A stretch of 64,000 bases of DNA from Candidatus Acetothermia bacterium JdFR-48 (GCA_002011425.1 MTNJ01000036.1:86981-150980), one strand, 5' to 3'; counted from the first letter of the stretch, positions 36,183 to 45,306 are shown. Notes: a model not told the origin generated them from the sequence alone. Numbers and translations are program-made.

Positions 36183-37357
36183 GTGAACTCAGGGCCACGG
36201 AGCTTCTCCAAGGGAAGTTCGGGCCAGGGCCCGAGTCGGTTATAGCGCGGGCCCCGGGGCGTGTAAATCTGATCGGCGAGCACACGGATTACAACAAGGG
36301 TTATGTCCTCCCTTTCGCTATCGACCGCTACACTGAGGTGGCCATTCGGCCCCGGATCGATCGGAAAATCCACGTCTACACCGCGGCCGTCGATGAGACT
36401 CTCTCGATCGAACTGCCCCTGAAAAGCCCGAAGCCCCAGGGGAGATGGTCCGATTACCTCGTCGGCATCCTCCAGGAATTTTCGGAGCTCGGTTCCTTCC
36501 CCCACGGGTTCGACGCCGCCATTTGGGGGAACGTCCCGCTGGGGGCAGGCCTATCGAGCTCCGCTTCCCTGGAGGTGGCCTTCGCGGTAGCACTGGTGCG
36601 GCTTTACGAGCTCGAAATGGACGGGCTCGAACTCGTGAAGCTTTGTCAACGGGCGGAGGGCAGTTTCGTGGGGATGCCCTGTGGGATCATGGACCAGTAC
36701 ACTGCCTACTTCGGGGAAGCTGGCCAAGCCCTGCTCCTGGACACACGTGCCCTGGAGCACGAGGCGGTGCCCCTCGATTTGGAGGGGATAACCCTCGTGG
36801 TCGTGGACAGCGGCGTCCGTCGGGCCCTCGCTGGTTCAGGATACGCCGTCCGCCGCCGAGAGTGCGAGGAGGCAACCCACTGGCTGGCTCAAAGGTTCCC
36901 CGGGAGGGGAATACGGGCATTGCGGGATGTGGACCAAAAGATGCTCGAGATGGTTCGAGGTGAAATGCCTGAAACCCTCTGGAAACGAGCTCGACACGTC
37001 GTAGAAGAGAACGCGCGCGTGCTTGCTATGGTAAAAGCACTGGAGAGGGGCGATTCCGAGGAAGTGGGCCGTCTTCTCTTTTCATCCCACGCGTCGCTCC
37101 GCGACCTCTTCGAGGTAAGCATCCCGGAGATAGATTTCCTAGTGGATTGGGGCCTCGAGCACGGGGCAATGGGCGCCCGGCTTGTGGGGGGTGGATTCGG
37201 GGGCGTCACCTTACATCTCGTCCCCGTGGAACTCAAAGAAAAGTATATAGCAGAAATTAAAAAGGCCTACTGGGAACGTTTCCGAATTGGGGCCAAGGTG
37301 GTGGAGGTCCGCCCCGGATCTGGAGCGAAATATGAGCGGGGTCCTGATCATAGGTGA
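36179..37357 (+). CDS. galK: Galactokinase
   Basis: A 392-residue GHMP kinase that makes galactose-1-phosphate. The galactokinase signature GRVNLIGEHTDYNKGYVLP is near residue 23, the ATP loop LGAGLSSSASLEVA near 120, and the C-terminal GARLVGGGFGGVTLH near 335. Catalytic base Asp in GIMDQY. The ATG at 36179 overlaps the preceding TGA; another ATG two codons upstream is possible. No galT or galE is in the window, so the adjacent nucleotidyltransferase could take the place of GalT. It overlaps the pterin methyltransferase gene by 26 bases, which ties sugar activation and C1 transfer into one transcript. Confidence 0.95.
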   Translation: MSELRATELLQGKFGPGPESVIARAPGRVNLIGEHTDYNKGYVLPFAIDRYTEVAIRPRIDRKIHVYTAAVDETLSIELPLKSPKPQGRWSDYLVGILQEFSELGSFPHGFDAAIWGNVPLGAGLSSSASLEVAFAVALVRLYELEMDGLELVKLCQRAEGSFVGMPCGIMDQYTAYFGEAGQALLLDTRALEHEAVPLDLEGITLVVVDSGVRRALAGSGYAVRRRECEEATHWLAQRFPGRGIRALRDVDQKMLEMVRGEMPETLWKRARHVVEENARVLAMVKALERGDSEEVGRLLFSSHASLRDLFEVSIPEIDFLVDWGLEHGAMGARLVGGGFGGVTLHLVPVELKEKYIAEIKKAYWERFRIGAKVVEVRPGSGAKYERGPDHR

Positions 37358-38129
37358 ACTGCTCAACTCGAGTCGCAAAAAGGTGCGGGAAGCCCTAGAG
37401 AGGAAGGATGAAGGGATAATACGTACCCTGGCGAGGGCACAGGTCGAGGCCGGGGCGCATATCCTGGATCTCAACGCCGGGGAGATGTTGGAAAGGGAGG
37501 CGGAGTGTCTCGTCTGGCTCGTGGAGGTAGTACAGGATGAGCTCGGTGAAGTGAGACTCTCGATAGACACCTCCGATCCGGGTGCGATGGAGGCCGCCAT
37601 TTCCGCCTGCAAAGCTAGGCCCGTCGTGAACTCCGTCTCCAACGAGGCATCGAGGGAGGGGATCCTGGAGATCGCGGCAAGAACCGATGCGGAGGTGATC
37701 GGGCTGCCCCTTGGATGGAAAGGGATGCCGAGGGACGCCGCGGGGCGCCTGGAGGAGGCGCGGGAGCTAGTTTCGAGGTGCGAGGAGACGGGGATCGGAA
37801 GGAACCGGCTTTACATCGACATCCTCTGCATGGCGGTGGGGAGCGACCAGACGCAAGGGCTCGCGGCGCTCGAGGCCGCCAGGCTCGTGAAAACCGAGCT
37901 GGGGGTGCGGGTCTGTGGAGCGGTAAGCAACGTCTCGTTCGGGCTTCCGAGGCGGAGAGTCCTCAATAGAGCCTACCTGGCGATGATGATCGCCTTCGGA
38001 GTGGACGCGGTGATCATGGACCCGACTGACGAGGGGATGCGAGAGGTGCTCATCTCGGCAGAGGCTTTGATAGGACAGGATAGGCACTGTTTGAACTACA
38101 TCCGCCACTTCCGGAAGAAGGGGGGGTGA
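37332..38129 (+). CDS. Pterin-binding methyltransferase (MetH-type/MtrH-like, methyltransferase II)
   Basis: A 265-residue TIM barrel of the pterin-binding (DHPS/MeTr) family. Pterin-site residues are in ILDLNAG (D46, N48), SIDTSDP (D79), and VNSVSNE (N100). Free-standing versions move a methyl group between a corrinoid protein and tetrahydrofolate or tetrahydromethanopterin, as MtvA and MtoA do in O-demethylation systems. Start ATG at 37332, inside the end of galK. It abuts the corrinoid-protein gene without a gap. A role as CFeSP methyltransferase (AcsE) is conceivable, but the acetyl-CoA-synthase genes are not nearby. Confidence 0.92.
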   Translation: MSGVLIIGELLNSSRKKVREALERKDEGIIRTLARAQVEAGAHILDLNAGEMLEREAECLVWLVEVVQDELGEVRLSIDTSDPGAMEAAISACKARPVVNSVSNEASREGILEIAARTDAEVIGLPLGWKGMPRDAAGRLEEARELVSRCEETGIGRNRLYIDILCMAVGSDQTQGLAALEAARLVKTELGVRVCGAVSNVSFGLPRRRVLNRAYLAMMIAFGVDAVIMDPTDEGMREVLISAEALIGQDRHCLNYIRHFRKKGG

Positions 38130-38762
38130 ATGCTGGAAGAATTGAAAAGTGCGGTGCTTTCGGGGGAAGATGAGCGGGCAGCCGGGCTCACCAAAAAGGC
38201 TTTAGAGAAGGGAATCGAGCCGGGGAAGATCCTGAACGAGGCACTGGTCCCAGCAATGGAGATCGTGGGGAGGGAGTATGAAGATGGGGAGAGATACGTG
38301 CCGGAGATGCTGATCTCTGCCGAGGCGATGAAAGCAGCGATGGAAGTCCTGCGACCGAAACTCGTGGAGACCGGGGTGCAACTCAGGGGAAAGGTGGTGA
38401 TCGGGACGGTGGAGGGGGACCTCCACGATATCGGGAAGAACTTGGTGGCGATGATGCTCGAGGGGGCCGGGTTCGAGGTGATCGACCTCGGGGTGGAGGT
38501 CACCGCGGACCGGTTCGTCCAAGCGGTGCGTGAGCATAAGCCGGATGTCCTGGGAATGTCAGCACTCCTTACGACCACGATGATCCACATGCCCGAGGTA
38601 ATCGAGGCTTTGAAGGAGGCGGGGCTAAGGGAGAAAGTGAAGGTAATTGTGGGAGGAGCGCCGGTCACTCAGGAGTTTGCGGAGAAGATCGGCGCGGATG
38701 GTTATGCCCCGGACGCGGCGAGTGCGGCCGAAGTCGTGAAAAAGCTCCTCGGGGTGAATTGA
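38130..38762 (+). CDS. Corrinoid (B12-binding) protein of a methyltransferase system
   Basis: A 210-residue shuttle protein with an N-terminal four-helix cap (about 1-80, MetH-type) and a C-terminal Rossmann B12 domain. The base-off/His-on motif D97-L-H99-DI-G102 is intact, followed by the GVEV and SALLTTT loops. It accepts the methyl group from a methyltransferase I (most likely one or both URO-D proteins) and hands it to the pterin enzyme. Starts immediately after the pterin enzyme's stop and ends 4 bases before the activator gene, an arrangement seen in many O-demethylase operons. Confidence 0.95.
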   Translation: MLEELKSAVLSGEDERAAGLTKKALEKGIEPGKILNEALVPAMEIVGREYEDGERYVPEMLISAEAMKAAMEVLRPKLVETGVQLRGKVVIGTVEGDLHDIGKNLVAMMLEGAGFEVIDLGVEVTADRFVQAVREHKPDVLGMSALLTTTMIHMPEVIEALKEAGLREKVKVIVGGAPVTQEFAEKIGADGYAPDAASAAEVVKKLLGVN

Positions 38763-38766
38763 CCGC

Positions 38767-40563
38767 TTGAGGTACTTCACGATCTCCCTGGGAGGGGGGA
38801 AGATCAGGGTTAAGGAGGGGGAGGGGCTCCTCGAGGCCCTTGTCTCTGCGGGAATTTGGATAGGTGGTGATTGTGGGGGACGGGGGGCTTGCGGCCGGTG
38901 TCGGGTGCGCTTCCTCGGAGCCTTCCCTCCTCCCACTGAGGCCGAAAGACACCTGCTCTCTCGAGGGGAGCTCGACGATGGCTGGAGGCTCGCCTGTCAG
39001 CACAACGTAGAGGGTGACATCGATATCTACGTCCCCATTTTCGGCGAAATCACTCGGGAGAAAGTGGAAATCATTCCCGCCTATGTTGGCCCCCTAAAGC
39101 CCGCGGCGGCGCTCGAGGTTCTCGAGGCCTTTCCACCGAGCTGGAAGGATCGCCAGTCAGAGCTCGAGGGACTGGAAGCTACTTTGGGGAATGCGCTTGA
39201 GCCATCCCTCCCTCTTCTCAGGGCTCTGCCCGCTGCCCTGCGGACGGACGACCGTTGGATCACGCTGATCCGCGTTGGGGAGAAGGTGGTCTCCGTGAGG
39301 CCCGGCCGAGAAAAGCTGGCACTCCGTGGCCTCGCCGTGGACGTGGGCACGAGCACTTTGGCCGCGTATCTCCTCGACCTCGAAACGGGGGAGGTGTTGG
39401 GGGGAGGAGCGATCGCCAACCCCCAACTTCCCTTCGGGGCCGATGTCATCTCGAGGATCGCCCGCGTGCGGAAGGAGAGAAGCGCGCTCAAGAGACTCCA
39501 AGAGGCAACGGTGAGCGGTGTAAACCGCCTCGTGGAGGAACTCGCTTCCAAAGCGGAGATCGATCCCAAAGAAGTTGTGCACTCCACCATCGTGGGGAAC
39601 CCTACGATGCTGCACCTCCTCCTTGGGGTGGATCCTTCTCGAATAGGGGAGTCGCCCTTTGTCCCTGTCTGGAGGACGACCCTTGTCGTGAGCGCGAAAG
39701 AACTGGGCTTTACGGTCCACCCTGAGGCTGTGGTGCACATACTGCCCCTCGTCTCCGGATATATCGGGGCGGACACCGTAGCCTGTATCCTCGCTTGCGG
39801 GCTGCACCGAGAAGAAAAACCCTGTCTCCTTTTGGATCTCGGGACGAACGGAGAGATCGTCCTCGGAAACAGGGAAAGGATCCTCGCCTGCTCGGCCGCG
39901 GCCGGGCCAGCGTTCGAGGGCGGGAGGATTTCCTGTGGGATGCCGGCACTGGAGGGTGCGATCTCTCGCGTGGAAATCGATGGCGGGATCCGCTGCCGGG
40001 TGAATGGCGGAGGCACCCCCCGGGGGATCTGTGGCTCGGGGCTTGTGGACCTCGTCGCTGGCCTCATCAGGGAGGGTTTTCTCGACAGAACCGGTCGCCT
40101 CCGCCGACCAGGGACCCACCCCCTCGCCCCGAGGATCATCGGCTCTGGAAAAGACATGGGTTTTCTCGTGGAGGAGGGGATCGTTCTGACTCAGAGGGAC
40201 GTGCGCGAACTTCAGCTTGCCAAGGCAGCCATCCGGGCAGGGGTGGAGATATTGCTTTTGCACTTCGGGATAGAACCGAAGGAGATCGAGAAAGTCTATC
40301 TCGCGGGGGCCTTCGGGACCCAGATGCATCCCGAATCCCTGGTGATGATCGGCCTCCTCCCAGAAGAGCTCCTCCCGAAGATAAGGGCGGTGGGGAACGC
40401 CGCTGGCACCGGCGCCAGATCCGCCCTCTTGAATCGCATGGCCCTGGAGGAGGCAGAGCACATCGCCCGAAAAGTGGAGTGCATCGAGCTCTCATGCGAA
40501 AAATCCTTCACCGAGAAGTTCGTGGAGCACATGAGGTGGGGTGATGAAGGAGGCCGGGAATGA
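38767..40563 (+). CDS. Reductive activator of corrinoid proteins (RACE, ferredoxin-ASKHA type)
   Basis: A 598-residue protein. The N-terminal 2Fe-2S domain carries Cys36, Cys42, Cys45 and Cys77 (CxxxxxCxxC...C). A linker domain follows, then the ASKHA ATPase domain from about residue 190 (RGLAVDVGTSTLAAYLLDL) with DLGTNGEIVLG and LAGAFG toward the C-terminus. These proteins use ATP to re-reduce corrinoid that has slipped to inactive Co(II). TTG start without an obvious alternative. Overlaps the next gene by 4 bases. With the two genes before it, it makes a self-contained corrinoid module. Confidence 0.94.
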   Translation: MRYFTISLGGGKIRVKEGEGLLEALVSAGIWIGGDCGGRGACGRCRVRFLGAFPPPTEAERHLLSRGELDDGWRLACQHNVEGDIDIYVPIFGEITREKVEIIPAYVGPLKPAAALEVLEAFPPSWKDRQSELEGLEATLGNALEPSLPLLRALPAALRTDDRWITLIRVGEKVVSVRPGREKLALRGLAVDVGTSTLAAYLLDLETGEVLGGGAIANPQLPFGADVISRIARVRKERSALKRLQEATVSGVNRLVEELASKAEIDPKEVVHSTIVGNPTMLHLLLGVDPSRIGESPFVPVWRTTLVVSAKELGFTVHPEAVVHILPLVSGYIGADTVACILACGLHREEKPCLLLDLGTNGEIVLGNRERILACSAAAGPAFEGGRISCGMPALEGAISRVEIDGGIRCRVNGGGTPRGICGSGLVDLVAGLIREGFLDRTGRLRRPGTHPLAPRIIGSGKDMGFLVEEGIVLTQRDVRELQLAKAAIRAGVEILLLHFGIEPKEIEKVYLAGAFGTQMHPESLVMIGLLPEELLPKIRAVGNAAGTGARSALLNRMALEEAEHIARKVECIELSCEKSFTEKFVEHMRWGDEGGRE

Positions 40564-41372
40564 ACTTGGAAGAGAAGCTCTTACGGGAGGATACAGGCCG
40601 GACGGTGATAGTGGCACTGGACCACGGGATATCGGGGTCGTGCATGGGTTTTGAGGACCCCCGGGCCACGTTGTCGAAGGTGCTCGAGGGGTGCCCGGAC
40701 GGTGTCCTAATAACCCCGAACTTCGCCCGCCGTTTCCAAGGGATCCTCTCCTCAATACCAGACTTGAAGTTAATTATCAGGGTCGATTTTTTCGCCACCT
40801 CGACGGTCCCGGGGGAAACCGGAACGGAGATCCAGTGTCTGCTCTCTGATGTGGAAGAAGCCATGCGTGTCGGCGCGGATGGAATCGCAGCATTTCTGAT
40901 TTTTGGTCGGGAGGATCCGCGGGACTTCTCGGCCAACATCGGGTACATTGCCGCTCTCTCCAAGGAGACACATCGGTGTGGAATCCCCCTGGTAATTGAG
41001 ACTGTCTTCTGGGGGAGGAGAACCTCTGTAGTTGCTCCCGAAAGAGAAGCCGAACTTCTCGAAGCAGCCTGTAGAATAGCTTTTGAAATAGGGGCTGACG
41101 TAATCAAGGCCCCCTACCCGAGGGACCGTACGTGGTTTTCACGGATCACGAAGAACTCCCCCATTCCCATACTCGTCCTTGGAGGCCCCCGGATGGACAC
41201 AGCGAGGGAAGCCCTCGAGATGGTACGGGATGCGTTGGAGGGTGGAGCCCAGGGCGTCATCTTCGGGAGAAATATCTGGCAACACAAATCCCCTGATAAG
41301 ATGGTGAAAGCCATCAAAGCAATCGTCCACAGAGGATCATCGGTGGATGATGCTCTAGAACTTTTAAAATGA
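40560..41372 (+). CDS. DhnA/FbaB-type class I aldolase family protein
   Basis: A 270-residue TIM barrel of the DhnA/LsrF/class I fructose-bisphosphate aldolase group. ALDHGISGS at the first strand is the family's start motif. The likely Schiff-base lysine is in GADVIKAPYPRD near residue 182. VLGGPRMDTAREALEMV and GVIFGRNIWQ form the phosphate-binding loops of the last strands. A retro-aldol or thiolase-like step (as in LsrF) on a phosphorylated sugar would complete the cluster's catabolic route. ATG overlaps the activator's TGA by 4 bases. Last gene of the co-directional cluster. Confidence 0.9.
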   Translation: MNLEEKLLREDTGRTVIVALDHGISGSCMGFEDPRATLSKVLEGCPDGVLITPNFARRFQGILSSIPDLKLIIRVDFFATSTVPGETGTEIQCLLSDVEEAMRVGADGIAAFLIFGREDPRDFSANIGYIAALSKETHRCGIPLVIETVFWGRRTSVVAPEREAELLEAACRIAFEIGADVIKAPYPRDRTWFSRITKNSPIPILVLGGPRMDTAREALEMVRDALEGGAQGVIFGRNIWQHKSPDKMVKAIKAIVHRGSSVDDALELLK

Positions 41373-41525
41373 AAGGAGATGTGCTCATCCAACGTGCAGG
41401 AGTCCCTCTCTCGGCTCAGGTGAACGCGGTGATACTTGCCTTAAGATGCAAAGCATGGAAGTTTCTCATTAGAAAACTCCAAGGGTCTTTAGGACGGCGT
41501 AAATTCTCGTTGGTCCAGTTCCGCC

Positions 41526-41573
41526 ATCTCACAAAGTCGGTCTGTTATTGTGAGGTAGGACTTTCTCTTTTTT
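41526..41573 (+). terminator. Possible terminator of the sugar/corrinoid cluster
   Basis: Nine-base-pair stem ATCTCACAA/TTGTGAGGT with one G-T pair and a 13-nt loop, followed a few bases on by a T-rich run. It lies 153 bases after the last cluster gene and 55 bases before the next start. A large loop and imperfect T tract make it a weak candidate. Confidence 0.35.
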
Positions 41574-41627
41574 GTGGCTAACATTGTATGCATCACGACA
41601 CTCTTCAGAGAATAAGGGGAGAACGGC

Positions 41628-42965
41628 GTGAACTACGATGTGGCAATAGTGGGAGCTGGCCCGGCAGGGTTATTTGCGGCCCTTGAGCTTGTGGACGCGG
41701 GCTTTCGGACCGTGGTCATCGACAAGGGAGTCGACCCTCGGAAGCGGACGAGCATCACCTGCGGCGTGGGCGGCGCCGGGGCCTTCTCCGACGGGAAGCT
41801 CAATCTCACTCCACGGATCGGGGGCGATCCCGCCGCCATCGGCTGTAGTCCCGCAGAACTCGAGGCCCTAATCAGGGAGGTAGATAGGGCCTTTACCCGT
41901 TACGGAGCTCCGGAACGCTACTCGGGAGAGGACAAAGAGGCCCTCTCATCCCTCAAGAAGAAAGCAGCCGAGACGGGAATCGAGTTCATCGCCGGCCGCC
42001 AGCGCCACATCGGCACCTCCCGTATCCGAGAGGTGATCGACAACTTCTACCGGGACCTCATCGCCCGCGGTGTCGTGTTCCATTTGGGCACCAAGGTGGA
42101 GGTAATCGAGCGCTCCGGTCAGGGCTTTGTGCTCCGCGGGAATGACCTCGGGGTGGAGGCCCGCTACGTGATCGCCGCCCCCGGGCGAGTGGGGGCATAT
42201 TGGCTGCGGGAGGTGGCCCGAGCATTGGGTGTGGGGCCGGAGTTCGGCCCCCTGGACGTGGGGGTACGGGTGGAGTTTCCGGCGGAGCTCTACGAACTCA
42301 TTGAGCACGTGATGTACGACGCAAAATTCCGTGTGCGCACCTCCACCTATGATGACATGGTGCGCACCTTTTGCACTAACCCTCGTGGGTTCGTGGTGAA
42401 GGAGGACTACGATGAGTTCGTGCTCGTGAACGGACACGCCGAGAACGAGAAGAAGACCGAGAACACGAACTTCGCCCTCCTCGTACATATTGAGCTCACT
42501 GACCCGGTGGAGGACACCACCGAGTATGGCCGGGCCATCGCCAAGCTTGCCACCACCATTGGGGGCGGCCGCCCCATCCTCCAGCGCCTCAAGGACCTGA
42601 AGAAGGGGCGTCGTTCCACCCCCGAGAGGCTTCGACGTGTGCCGATAGAGCCCACGTTGGCCGACCACACTCCTGGCGACATCTCCATGGCCTTGCCGCA
42701 TCGGGTAGTGATGGACATCGTGGAAGCGATCGAGCGACTCGACCGGATCATCCCGGGGCTCGCCGCCGATGGGACTCTGATCTACGCGCCGGAGATCAAG
42801 TTCTACGACACCCGCTACCGGGTGAGGAAGGGGATGGAAACCGAGCTCCCCGGCTTTTACGTGGCCGGGGACGCCTCGGGCCACTCCCGGGGGATCGTGT
42901 TCGCCGCCGTCACCGGGATCCTTGCTGCCCGCCACATTAAATCGGTGACGGGTGAAGAGAGATGA
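41628..42965 (+). CDS. FAD-dependent oxidoreductase (COG2509 family)
   Basis: A 445-residue flavoprotein with the N-terminal dinucleotide fold DVAIVGAGPAGLFAALELVDAG and the family motif CGVGGAGAFSDGKLNLTP at about residues 45-62. The C-terminal FAD-binding strand is LPGFYVAGDASGHSRGIVFAAVTG near 405-430. Substrate unknown; relatives are annotated only as FAD-dependent dehydrogenases. GTG start preceded by AAGGGGAGAA. First gene of a three-gene unit whose members overlap by 4 bases each. Not obviously linked to the sugar cluster, from which it is separated by 255 bases. Confidence 0.9.
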   Translation: MNYDVAIVGAGPAGLFAALELVDAGFRTVVIDKGVDPRKRTSITCGVGGAGAFSDGKLNLTPRIGGDPAAIGCSPAELEALIREVDRAFTRYGAPERYSGEDKEALSSLKKKAAETGIEFIAGRQRHIGTSRIREVIDNFYRDLIARGVVFHLGTKVEVIERSGQGFVLRGNDLGVEARYVIAAPGRVGAYWLREVARALGVGPEFGPLDVGVRVEFPAELYELIEHVMYDAKFRVRTSTYDDMVRTFCTNPRGFVVKEDYDEFVLVNGHAENEKKTENTNFALLVHIELTDPVEDTTEYGRAIAKLATTIGGGRPILQRLKDLKKGRRSTPERLRRVPIEPTLADHTPGDISMALPHRVVMDIVEAIERLDRIIPGLAADGTLIYAPEIKFYDTRYRVRKGMETELPGFYVAGDASGHSRGIVFAAVTGILAARHIKSVTGEER

Positions 42966-43540
42966 TCTACGGTGAGGGGGTGCGGCTGCGGGCGATCGAA
43001 CGGGAGGATATTCCCACCTTCATGAGGTGGTTCAACGACCCCGAAGTACGGCGGTACCTCACCACGTACGAACCCATGTCCCGCGCCAAGGAGGAACGCT
43101 GGTTCGAGGAATACCTGACCCGTCAGAACGACCTCATCCTCGCCATCGAGGCCCGCGAAGGGGGTACGTGGGTCCACATCGGAAACATCGGTCTCCACCG
43201 GATAGACTGGAAGAACCGGACTGCGACCTTGGGGATCGTGATCGGGGAAAAAGAATATTGGGGCCGAGGTTACGGGACCGAGGCGGTGCGGACAATGCTC
43301 CGTTACGCCTTCCTGGAGCTCGGATTGAACCGAGTGGAGCTGGAGACGTTCTCCTTCAACCCCCGAGCCATCCGGTGTTATGAAAAAGCGGGTTTCAAGA
43401 GAGAGGGCGTTCGCCGCCAAGCACTTCACCGCGACGGATCGTTCCACGACGTGATCCTCATGGGGATCCTACGCTCCGAGTTCTCCACCGGGGTGCTCGG
43501 TGGGGGAAACCCCACTGCCGCCACAGAGGGGAACAGGTGA
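42962..43540 (+). CDS. GNAT acetyltransferase, RimJ/RimL type
   Basis: A 192-residue N-acetyltransferase. Acetyl-CoA-binding motif A is seen as LGIVIGEKEYWGRGYGTEA (about 95-113), and the later strand 'LNRVELETFSFNPRAIRCYEKAGF' is typical of the ribosomal-protein-serine acetyltransferase branch. The actual acceptor (protein N-terminus, small amine or antibiotic) is not readable. ATG overlaps the oxidoreductase TGA by 4 bases. Confidence 0.92.
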   Translation: MIYGEGVRLRAIEREDIPTFMRWFNDPEVRRYLTTYEPMSRAKEERWFEEYLTRQNDLILAIEAREGGTWVHIGNIGLHRIDWKNRTATLGIVIGEKEYWGRGYGTEAVRTMLRYAFLELGLNRVELETFSFNPRAIRCYEKAGFKREGVRRQALHRDGSFHDVILMGILRSEFSTGVLGGGNPTAATEGNR

Positions 43541-44517
43541 GGGCAAGCCTGGACCACGTAATCGAGCAGCTGAAGCGCGCAAAACGGGCCCTGATTGTGG
43601 GACACGTGCGACCGGACGGGGACGCCATCGGCTCGGTGGCCGCGTTAACCCTCATCCTCCGCAAGCTCGGTGTGGCGGCAGAGGGCTGCATCCCCGACCG
43701 GGTCCCCTGGTTCTACCGCGAGATCCCGGGAACCCGGATCCTCCGGACTGTGGAGGAGATACGGGGCCGGAAGTTCGACACCGCAATTGTGCTCGACTCC
43801 TCGGACCTCTCCCGCATCGGCGATGCAGTCGAGCTCCTCCCTCGGGAGGAGCCGGACGTGGTGCTCGACCACCACGTGACCAACACGGGCTTCGGGGCCC
43901 TCAACTTCTGTGACCCAGATTACGCCGCCACCGCCATGATCGTGCACGAGATCGGAAAGCGCCTCGTACCCTATGACCGGGAACTCGCCGAGGTGATCCT
44001 CCTGGGGATCGCCACGGACACAGGATTCTTCAAGTACGCCGCGGTGGATGATCGCACCTTCGCCGCCGCGGCCGAGCTTGCCCGCCACGGGGCCCGGATC
44101 CAACCCATCGCATCGGCGGTGCTCGAACATCGCTCCCCGAAAACCATCCGTCTCTTGGTGGAGATGTTCCGCACGTTACGGATCGAGGCGGGGGGGAGGC
44201 TCGCCTACGCCTATGTGTCAGCGGAGATGCTTCGCCGGACGGGGTGCGATGAGGAGGAGACCGAGGGCTTCGTGGGCGAGATCCGGGCACTCCACGGGGT
44301 GGAGGTGGCAATCCTCTTCACTGAGTGGCCGGAAGGCGAGGTCCACGCGAGCCTCCGGTCCAAGAGCTACATGGACGTGAGCCGGGTGGTACGGGCCCTG
44401 GGCGGGGGAGGCCACCCCCGGGCTGCGGGCTGCACCCTGAAGGTTCCTCGGTTGCAGGACGCCATTACGAGGGTGGTAGAGGTCACTCGTTCCGCTCTCC
44501 TCGAGGAAGTGCTTTGA
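43537..44517 (+). CDS. DHH-family phosphoesterase, NrnA-type oligoribonuclease / pAp phosphatase
   Basis: A 326-residue DHH/DHHA1 protein. Metal ligands are visible in VGHVRPDGDAIGS (H23, D27, D29), VLDSSD (near 86-91) and VVLDHHVTN (near 107). The C-terminal DHHA1 substrate loop reads GGGGHPRAAGC near 290. NrnA-type enzymes degrade RNA fragments of 2-5 nt and dephosphorylate pAp. GTG start overlapping the acetyltransferase stop by 4 bases. It ends the three-gene unit and is convergent with livF. Confidence 0.93.
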   Translation: MRASLDHVIEQLKRAKRALIVGHVRPDGDAIGSVAALTLILRKLGVAAEGCIPDRVPWFYREIPGTRILRTVEEIRGRKFDTAIVLDSSDLSRIGDAVELLPREEPDVVLDHHVTNTGFGALNFCDPDYAATAMIVHEIGKRLVPYDRELAEVILLGIATDTGFFKYAAVDDRTFAAAAELARHGARIQPIASAVLEHRSPKTIRLLVEMFRTLRIEAGGRLAYAYVSAEMLRRTGCDEEETEGFVGEIRALHGVEVAILFTEWPEGEVHASLRSKSYMDVSRVVRALGGGGHPRAAGCTLKVPRLQDAITRVVEVTRSALLEEVL

Positions 44518-44582
44518 GCGCCTTTCCTCTGTACAGACCTCGTAGGGCGCTTACCTTTACCGGATACGTTAAACTCCATACC

Positions 44583-44602
44583 ATAAAAAATGTGTTTTTT
44601 AT
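44583..44602. terminator. A+T-rich palindrome between convergent nrnA-type gene and livF
   Basis: Perfect 8-bp stem ATAAAAAA/TTTTTTAT around TGTG. Read from either strand the 3' arm is itself a T tract, so it may weakly terminate both transcription units. The stem lacks GC pairs, so confidence is low. Confidence 0.35.
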
Positions 44603-45306
44603 AAACCAAGGTACGCGGTTTTTACTTCGTCGTTCTCGCGCAGTTCGACGGCGGTGCCCGCGAGGACCACGCGGCCGTTCTTGAGGACGTATCCCCGATC
44701 CACCACCTGTAGCGCCTCCCGGGCGTTCTGCTCCGCCAAAAGCACGCTCATCCCCCGCTCCCCCCGCAGCTTCCGAAACGTCCCCAGGATCTCGGGAATG
44801 AGCTTCGGCATAAGCCCCATGGAGACCTCGTCCACGAGGAGCAATTTTGGCGATGCCATCAATGACCTCCCGATGGCCAGCATCTGTCGCTCCCCACCCG
44901 ACAGCGTCCCGGCCCGCTGATTCAACCGTTCCTTGAGCACCGGAAAGAGGGAGAAGACCAACTCCAGATTTTCAACAAGCCCCCTGCGGCTCCGCACTAC
45001 GAACGCCCCGAGGAGGAGGTTCTTCTCCACCGAGAGGTCCGGAAAGATCCGCCCACCCTCTGGGACCAGTGCGAGCCCGAGCCGCACCCGCCACCAAGAG
45101 GGGAAGCGGGTAATATCCCGTTCGCGGAAAGAGATTGTCCCGCCCCGGGGCTCCACCAATCCCATCAGCGCCGAGAGGAGGGAGGTCTTCCCCGCGCCGT
45201 TAGCCCCTATTACCGCCACGAGTTCCCTCTCGTCCACCTCGAGAGAAACTTCCTCCACCGCCAAGATCTTTCCGTACGCTACCCGCAGGTCATCAACCAG
45301 CAGCAT
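44599..45306 (-). CDS. livF: Branched-chain amino-acid-type ABC transporter ATP-binding protein LivF
   Basis: A 235-residue ATPase. Walker A is GANGAGKTS, the signature LSGGERQMLAIGRSL, Walker B LLLVDEVSMGLMP and the switch region LLAEQN (Gln-Asn in the H-loop position, as usual in LivF). The typical LivF opening MLLVDDLRVAYGKI is present. It overlaps livG by 14 bases and is the last gene of the unit. With livG, livM, livH and livK it forms a complete importer for branched-chain or other amino acids, or small amides. Confidence 0.95.
   Translation of the reverse strand: MLLVDDLRVAYGKILAVEEVSLEVDERELVAVIGANGAGKTSLLSALMGLVEPRGGTISFRERDITRFPSWWRVRLGLALVPEGGRIFPDLSVEKNLLLGAFVVRSRRGLVENLELVFSLFPVLKERLNQRAGTLSGGERQMLAIGRSLMASPKLLLVDEVSMGLMPKLIPEILGTFRKLRGERGMSVLLAEQNAREALQVVDRGYVLKNGRVVLAGTAVELRENDEVKTAYLGL

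Noticed and set aside
39157..40461. 434-codon open frame antisense to the corrinoid activator gene, and other long antisense frames (711-1601, 18453-19466, 41946-42935, 47954-49024)
   Set aside because: Shadow frames produced by high GC content and codon bias of the real gene on the other strand; no start signals and no family resemblance.
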